Shown: piece after piece, positions 6,164 through 9,386 of the stretch | Numbering within the stretch: position 1 is the first letter of the stretch | Layout: each line of letters begins with the position of its first letter | Assembly: GCA_013314795.1 (NCBI GenBank) | Contig: JABUEZ010000067.1 | Span: forward strand, 1 to 9,386 | Direction: 5' to 3' | From: Candidatus Profundicultor aquiphilus | GTDB taxonomy: Bacteria; Atribacterota; Atribacteria; Atribacterales; Caldatribacteriaceae | DNA length: 9,386 nucleotides | Made by a program: the position numbers and the translations under genes | Notes under the pieces: generated by a model | What the model saw: the letters and a program-made list of their open reading frames with translations, nothing else | Databases searched by the model: none | Told to the model about the DNA's origin: nothing

Positions 6164-6203
6164 AGGCCCCTGCGGCCGAACCGGCAGGGGGGGATTCACT
6201 ACA
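6131..6203 (-). ncRNA. Short leader or small RNA between promoter and terminator, upstream of the NYN gene
   Basis: A transcript from the strong promoter at 6209-6237 would start near 6202 and meet an intrinsic terminator ending near 6131, giving an RNA of about 72 bases. It contains a first hairpin with stem CCCCTGC/GCAGGGG (6167-6173 with 6184-6190) followed directly by the terminator stem. It could be an attenuated 5' leader of the NYN gene, whose ATG is three bases beyond the U-tract, or an independent small RNA. I do not recognise a known RNA family, and there is no short open frame with a ribosome binding site in it. Confidence 0.4.
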
Positions 6204-6208
6204 AAAAT

Positions 6209-6237
6209 AGTATAGGTTGTTTTGTGAGGATTGTCAA
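6209..6237 (-). promoter_or_regulatory. Strong promoter of the leader RNA / NYN gene
   Basis: On the minus strand a perfect TTGACA (-35, 6232-6237) and TATACT (-10, 6209-6214) are separated by exactly 17 bases. It is one of the closest sigma-70 matches in this window. The predicted start is near 6202, upstream of the two hairpins. Confidence 0.8.
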
Positions 6238-6460
6238 ATGGTTGTATTAGTAACGGTTATACCCTGCTGTGGTGGCCTGCGTATTTTCCGGCAAGAACGC
6301 GTTACGGATATCTGTTTCAAGCAGCCGAGGGACGAAAGATTCCGGGATTAAGGCCGATCAATTTCTTTAGATCGGGGGAATGGTTGATTCATTTTCTGGA
6401 TAGGGGATGTGAAAATTCAAGGAAGCTGGGGAAAGCCAGGCCTTAGTTCCCAGATCGGGA
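6238..6460 (+). other. Gene-poor stretch with several possible stem-loops upstream of the HD-GYP gene
   Basis: No convincing gene is seen here. On the plus strand several stems can form in series: CCGATC/GATCGG (6354-6359 with 6370-6375) enclosed by ATTCC/GGAAT (6339-6343 with 6377-6381), and ATTTTC/GAAAAT (6391-6396 with 6411-6416) enclosed by TTGA/TCAA (6384-6387 with 6417-6420). This might be a structured leader if transcription started upstream, but the only clear plus-strand promoter (6495-6500) lies after it. An open frame of 71 codons crosses the stretch, without a ribosome binding site or family resemblance. Confidence 0.3.
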
Positions 6461-6500
6461 GGGGGAAAATCTTTCCCCCCGGGGAAGAAAAAAGTATAAT
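6461..6500 (+). promoter_or_regulatory. Promoter of the HD-GYP gene with an overlapping inverted repeat
   Basis: A perfect TATAAT lies at 6495-6500. The best -35 is TTTCCC at 6472-6477, 17 bases upstream and weak, as for the ABC cassette promoter. An inverted repeat GGGGGAAA-ATC-TTTCCCCC (6461-6479) covers the -35 region and could be an operator or activator site. Transcription would start near 6507. The ribosome binding site AAAGGTGG (6528-6535) precedes the ATG at 6540. Confidence 0.5.
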
Positions 6501-6539
6501 GAAGGGAACATACGCCGGGAGACCGAAAAAGGTGGTGCC

Positions 6540-8996
6540 ATGGAAAAGGACTTCTTCGCGTTCCTTCTCGAGCATTCTCCGTTGGCTACGGTGGTGGTAA
6601 AACCAGATGGCAAGGTGTGTTATGGAAACCAGGCGTTCCGGGAATTTCTGGGTGGTAGCCTGGAAACCCTGCACGATCCACGGGAGTACCTTCACCCTGA
6701 GGATGTGCCGGTATTTTGGGAATGTCTGGAGCGGGTTGCCGGGGAAGTGGGGAGGAAGGAAGAGGTGCTGTTGCGGACCCGGTCCAGGAAAGGGGAGGTT
6801 CGTTTTACCCGGGTGATTTTGTGGAATACCCTGGATGTCCGGGGGGTGGAGGGGATTGTGGGGTACTCGGTGGACGTAACCAGGGAAACCGAGCTTTTGG
6901 AGCGATTTGCCCGGGAAGAGCGCCTGCTGGAACAGATTGTGGCTACCCTGAGTGCTGCGGGGCAATGGGAGGATGAGGAAGCGATTGCCCGGGAAGCGGT
7001 GCAGAGGGTTTCGGAAATATTCGGGGTATCGCTCGTGTGGCTGGGGCGAAAGGAGGACGATTTCCGAATAACGCCCATTGCCTGGTTTCCGGTTGCCCAT
7101 CCCTATCCGGGTGAGATCACCGTGCGCTGGGACGAGTCACCGGCGGGGCAGGGTCCTGCCGGGAGGGCGATTCGAAGTGGCAGTCCTCAGGTGTGTGATG
7201 ATATCCTTGTCGACCCACTTTTTCTTCCCTGGCGGGAAAAGGCCAGACAGTACGGGTTTCGTTCTGCGGCAACTTTTCCGCTGACGAGTCGGGGAAGGAC
7301 TTTTGGAGTGCTCGTGGTGTATAGCTCTGTGCCCCGGTTTTTTACCGAGGAACGGGGGCGGTTTGTACAGCTTTTTGCCCAGGGGCTGGCGCTTATTTTG
7401 GTGGCGGCAAATGCCCGGAAAAACCTGAAAGAGAGAGTGAGAGAACTTGAAGCGGTGCAGAATCTGGCGGTGCGCTTGCGCCAGGTGGAGAGAATGGACG
7501 AAGCCCTCCGGGTGCTGCTTGAAGATACCGGACGTCTGATTGAGGCTCAGGCCGGGATGGTGCTTCTGGAGAAGGAAGATCACTTTGTCCTTTCGGCTCA
7601 GTGGGGGTTTACACCGTCTCTTGAGGGATTCACCATCGACAAGAAGGAGCTTCCCCCGGAGTGCAGTCTTTTTCGCTATGATCCCCGTTTATCGGCGGAT
7701 CATGTGGAGTGCCCCTGTATTCCGGTTCCGGAGGGGTTTGGCCCTTCGCTTTTGTTTCCCCTGCTTTCGGAAGAAAGGTCCCTGGGGGCGCTGTTTTTCC
7801 TTCGGCGTTCCGGGGGTCCGGTTTTTACCGAGAGGGAACTCCATTTTGTCCGGACGATTTCGGAAATTGGGGGAAACACCATCCGGCGCCTGGAACTCTA
7901 TGAAGAGGCCCTGAGGCGCCTGATGCACCTTGAATCCCTGCGGGCGGTGGACCGGGCTATCACTGGCAATCAGGACCTTGCCGTTACCTTTGAGATTATC
8001 CTCAACAAAGCGGTCCAGGAGGAAAATGTCCATGCGGCAGCGGTTTTCCTGGTACAGCCCGAGACTCAGTATTTGCGGTGCTTTGCCCACCAGGGTCTTC
8101 AAAAGAGGGGGATAGAGGGGATACTGGTGCATGCTCGGGGGGTCCTGGGTAAAGTAGTGGCAGAGAACACCGTTCTTCGTCTGGACAGTGCTTTACTTCA
8201 AGAAGACCAGGTGATGTCGAAGATCATCAGTGGGGAAGGGTTTCGGTGCGCCTTTCTCTTTCCCATGCATTCCAGGGGAAAGGTGCTGGGGGTGCTACTG
8301 GTTTTTTCCCGTTTCCTTTTGACTCTTTCGCCGGAATGGCGAGATTTTTTCGAGAATCTGGCCGGGCAGGGAGCCATTGCCGTGGAAAACACCCAGCTTC
8401 TGGAGAATTTGAGCAAAAACCTGGTGCTCATGCAGGTGGCGTATGATGCCACTATCGAAGGATGGGCCAAAGCTCTGGAACTCCGGGACCGGGAAACCGA
8501 AGGACACAGTGAGCGCGTCACGGCCTTGACCCTCCTTGTAGCCCAGGAGATGGGAATCTCCGGAGAGGATTTAACCTATATCCGCTGGGGAGCGCTGCTC
8601 CATGACATTGGGAAACTGGGAGTTCCAGATAATATCCTGCTTAAGCCCGGCCCTTTAACCGAAGAAGAGTGGGCAATCATGCGTAAGCACCCCCTTCATG
8701 CCTATGAGATGCTGCGCAGCATTCCCCACCTGCGGAAGGCTCTTGATATTCCCCTCCATCACCACGAACGCTTTGATGGGAAAGGTTACCCCATGGGGCT
8801 TGAGGGGAAAAAGATACCCCTTTCGGCCCGAATTTTTGCCGTGGTGGACGTCTATGACGCCTTGACCAGCGACCGTCCCTACCGGAAGGCCTGGTCGAAG
8901 GAAAAAGCCCTGAAGTATATTGCCGAAGAATCTGGAAAGGCCTTTGACCCTGAGGTGGTGGCAGTATTCCTGCGGGTGGTGGAGCGAGAATATTGA
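6540..8996 (+). CDS. PAS-GAF-GAF-GAF-HD-GYP sensor, probable cyclic-di-GMP phosphodiesterase
   Basis: An 818-residue cytosolic signalling protein with no signal peptide or membrane segment. A PAS domain spans about residues 5-117 (HSPLATVVVKPDGKVCYGNQ to GIVGYSVDVTRE), followed by three GAF-like domains at about 130-290, 300-455 and 460-620, linked by short helical segments. The C-terminal HD-GYP domain (about 635-818) is complete: His656 in EGHSERV, HDIGK at 688-692, His717, HHERFDGKGYP at 741-751, and Asp770 in VVDVYDALTSDRPYR. HD-GYP enzymes hydrolyse cyclic-di-GMP to pGpG or GMP using a two- or three-metal centre; with the GYP motif intact, activity is likely. The GAF domains may bind small ligands or chromophores, but the ligands cannot be read from sequence. 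No GGDEF or EAL domain is present. The gene has its own promoter and appears monocistronic, since a separate promoter precedes the next gene. Confidence 0.93.
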   Translation: MEKDFFAFLLEHSPLATVVVKPDGKVCYGNQAFREFLGGSLETLHDPREYLHPEDVPVFWECLERVAGEVGRKEEVLLRTRSRKGEVRFTRVILWNTLDVRGVEGIVGYSVDVTRETELLERFAREERLLEQIVATLSAAGQWEDEEAIAREAVQRVSEIFGVSLVWLGRKEDDFRITPIAWFPVAHPYPGEITVRWDESPAGQGPAGRAIRSGSPQVCDDILVDPLFLPWREKARQYGFRSAATFPLTSRGRTFGVLVVYSSVPRFFTEERGRFVQLFAQGLALILVAANARKNLKERVRELEAVQNLAVRLRQVERMDEALRVLLEDTGRLIEAQAGMVLLEKEDHFVLSAQWGFTPSLEGFTIDKKELPPECSLFRYDPRLSADHVECPCIPVPEGFGPSLLFPLLSEERSLGALFFLRRSGGPVFTERELHFVRTISEIGGNTIRRLELYEEALRRLMHLESLRAVDRAITGNQDLAVTFEIILNKAVQEENVHAAAVFLVQPETQYLRCFAHQGLQKRGIEGILVHARGVLGKVVAENTVLRLDSALLQEDQVMSKIISGEGFRCAFLFPMHSRGKVLGVLLVFSRFLLTLSPEWRDFFENLAGQGAIAVENTQLLENLSKNLVLMQVAYDATIEGWAKALELRDRETEGHSERVTALTLLVAQEMGISGEDLTYIRWGALLHDIGKLGVPDNILLKPGPLTEEEWAIMRKHPLHAYEMLRSIPHLRKALDIPLHHHERFDGKGYPMGLEGKKIPLSARIFAVVDVYDALTSDRPYRKAWSKEKALKYIAEESGKAFDPEVVAVFLRVVEREY

Positions 8997-9002
8997 ATCC
9001 TG

Positions 9003-9035
9003 CCCGAAATCCGGGAGATTTACCCTCTTTTTATC
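9003..9035 (+). terminator. Possible weak terminator after the HD-GYP gene
   Basis: A short stem CCCG/CGGG with an AAATC loop lies at 9003-9015, followed after twelve bases by a run of five T. Stem and spacing are poor, so this is only a possibility. Confidence 0.2.
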
Positions 9036-9036
9036 G

Positions 9037-9064
9037 TTGACAAGCTTCTTTTTTCCGCTACAAT
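9037..9064 (+). promoter_or_regulatory. Promoter of the methyltransferase gene
   Basis: A perfect TTGACA (9037-9042) and TACAAT (9059-9064) are separated by 16 bases. Transcription would start near 9071, about 20 bases before the preferred GTG start at 9093, with GAGGGGG (9077-9083) as ribosome binding site. Confidence 0.75.
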
Positions 9065-9092
9065 GTTCAAAAACATGAGGGGGAAAATCCCG

Positions 9093-9386
9093 GTGAAACC
9101 TTTGGTAGAATTTCTCCAGAGTGTTCCCTTTTGCCTTGCCGATGGGGCAATGGGAACTGAACTTTTGCGGCGGGGCTACCCCCAGGATGTACCGCTTGAG
9201 CTTGCCAATCTCACCCATTTAGAACTTGTCCAGAGTATTCATGAGGAATATCTTGCTTCCGGAGCGCATCTCCTTGAGACCAACACCTTCGGGGCTAACC
9301 CTCTTAAGCTTTCGGGGTATGGCCTGGAGGGAAAAACGGAAGAAATCATCCGGGAGGGAGTGCGGTTGGTGCGGAGTGTGGCCCAG
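9093..9386 (+). CDS. Homocysteine S-methyltransferase domain protein (MetH-like), N-terminus, cut by window end
   Basis: The N-terminal 98 residues match the homocysteine S-methyltransferase fold (PF02574): LADGAMGTELLRRGY near residues 15-29, the helix THLELVQSIHEEYLASGAH, then LLETNTFGANPLKLSGYGL. This is the homocysteine-binding barrel found in cobalamin-dependent methionine synthase (MetH), in fusions with methylenetetrahydrofolate reductase, and in betaine- or S-methylmethionine-dependent enzymes. The zinc-binding cysteines and any folate or cobalamin domains would lie beyond the window, so the exact type cannot be decided. GTG at 9093 is preferred because GAGGGGG lies nine bases upstream. 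An in-frame ATG at 9075 would add six residues but lacks a ribosome binding site and would lie almost at the predicted transcription start. It has its own strong promoter. Confidence 0.88.
   Translation, partial: MKPLVEFLQSVPFCLADGAMGTELLRRGYPQDVPLELANLTHLELVQSIHEEYLASGAHLLETNTFGANPLKLSGYGLEGKTEEIIREGVRLVRSVAQ

Noticed and set aside
6231..6446. Plus-strand frame of 71 codons before the HD-GYP gene.
   Set aside because: No start signal, no recognisable domain, and the TTG start overlaps the -35 of the opposite promoter.

Overview
The window looks like a piece of a bacterial chromosome with a moderately high GC content. The exported proteins carry classical Sec signal peptides, ribosome binding sites are strong GGAGG types, and the sugar ABC transporter, multi-GAF HD-GYP sensor and metal-dependent phosphatases are common in anaerobic, often thermophilic, deep-branching lineages. 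That placement (for example Atribacterota or Thermotogota-like) is a guess; no marker gene fixes the taxon.

Layout. (1) 1-1255, minus strand: a sugar-type ABC cassette with a periplasmic binding protein, then a perfect 28-base palindrome, then the start of the ATPase gene. The ATPase is interrupted by an in-frame TAA after the Walker A region, although its reading frame clearly continues beyond it. (2) 1256-1445: a divergent promoter region with an operator-like palindrome. (3) 1446-2315, plus strand: a probable EVE-like reader domain joined to a PD-(D/E)XK nuclease. It also seems to be cut short by an in-frame TAA, because the same frame continues with plausible family sequence to 2432. (4) 2440-5071, minus strand: a two-gene operon of exported phosphatases (calcineurin-like metallophosphatase, then PhoA-type alkaline phosphatase) ending in a good intrinsic terminator. 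(5) 5157-5288, plus strand: tRNA-Leu(UAA) with its own strong promoter. (6) 5327-6237, minus strand: a NYN/LabA-type PIN-like ribonuclease gene broken by a frameshift in a run of seven A. It is preceded by a very good promoter and a short leader that ends in an intrinsic terminator right before the start codon. (7) 6238-6539: a gene-poor stretch with several stem-loops and a TATAAT promoter. (8) 6540-8996, plus strand: an 818-residue cytosolic PAS-GAF-GAF-GAF-HD-GYP protein, a probable cyclic-di-GMP phosphodiesterase. (9) 9037-9386, plus strand: a promoter and the N-terminus of a homocysteine S-methyltransferase (MetH-like), cut by the window end.

How the genes work together. The two phosphatases form a plausible phosphate-scavenging pair outside the cytoplasmic membrane. 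The ABC cassette would import a sugar or sugar-like ligand. The HD-GYP protein would link cytosolic signals to cyclic-di-GMP turnover. The most unusual features are the three damaged genes (ATPase, EVE-nuclease, NYN) next to fully intact ones, and the promoter-hairpin-terminator unit in front of the NYN gene. No complete multi-gene defence system is visible, but the EVE-nuclease is a candidate modification-dependent restriction enzyme.
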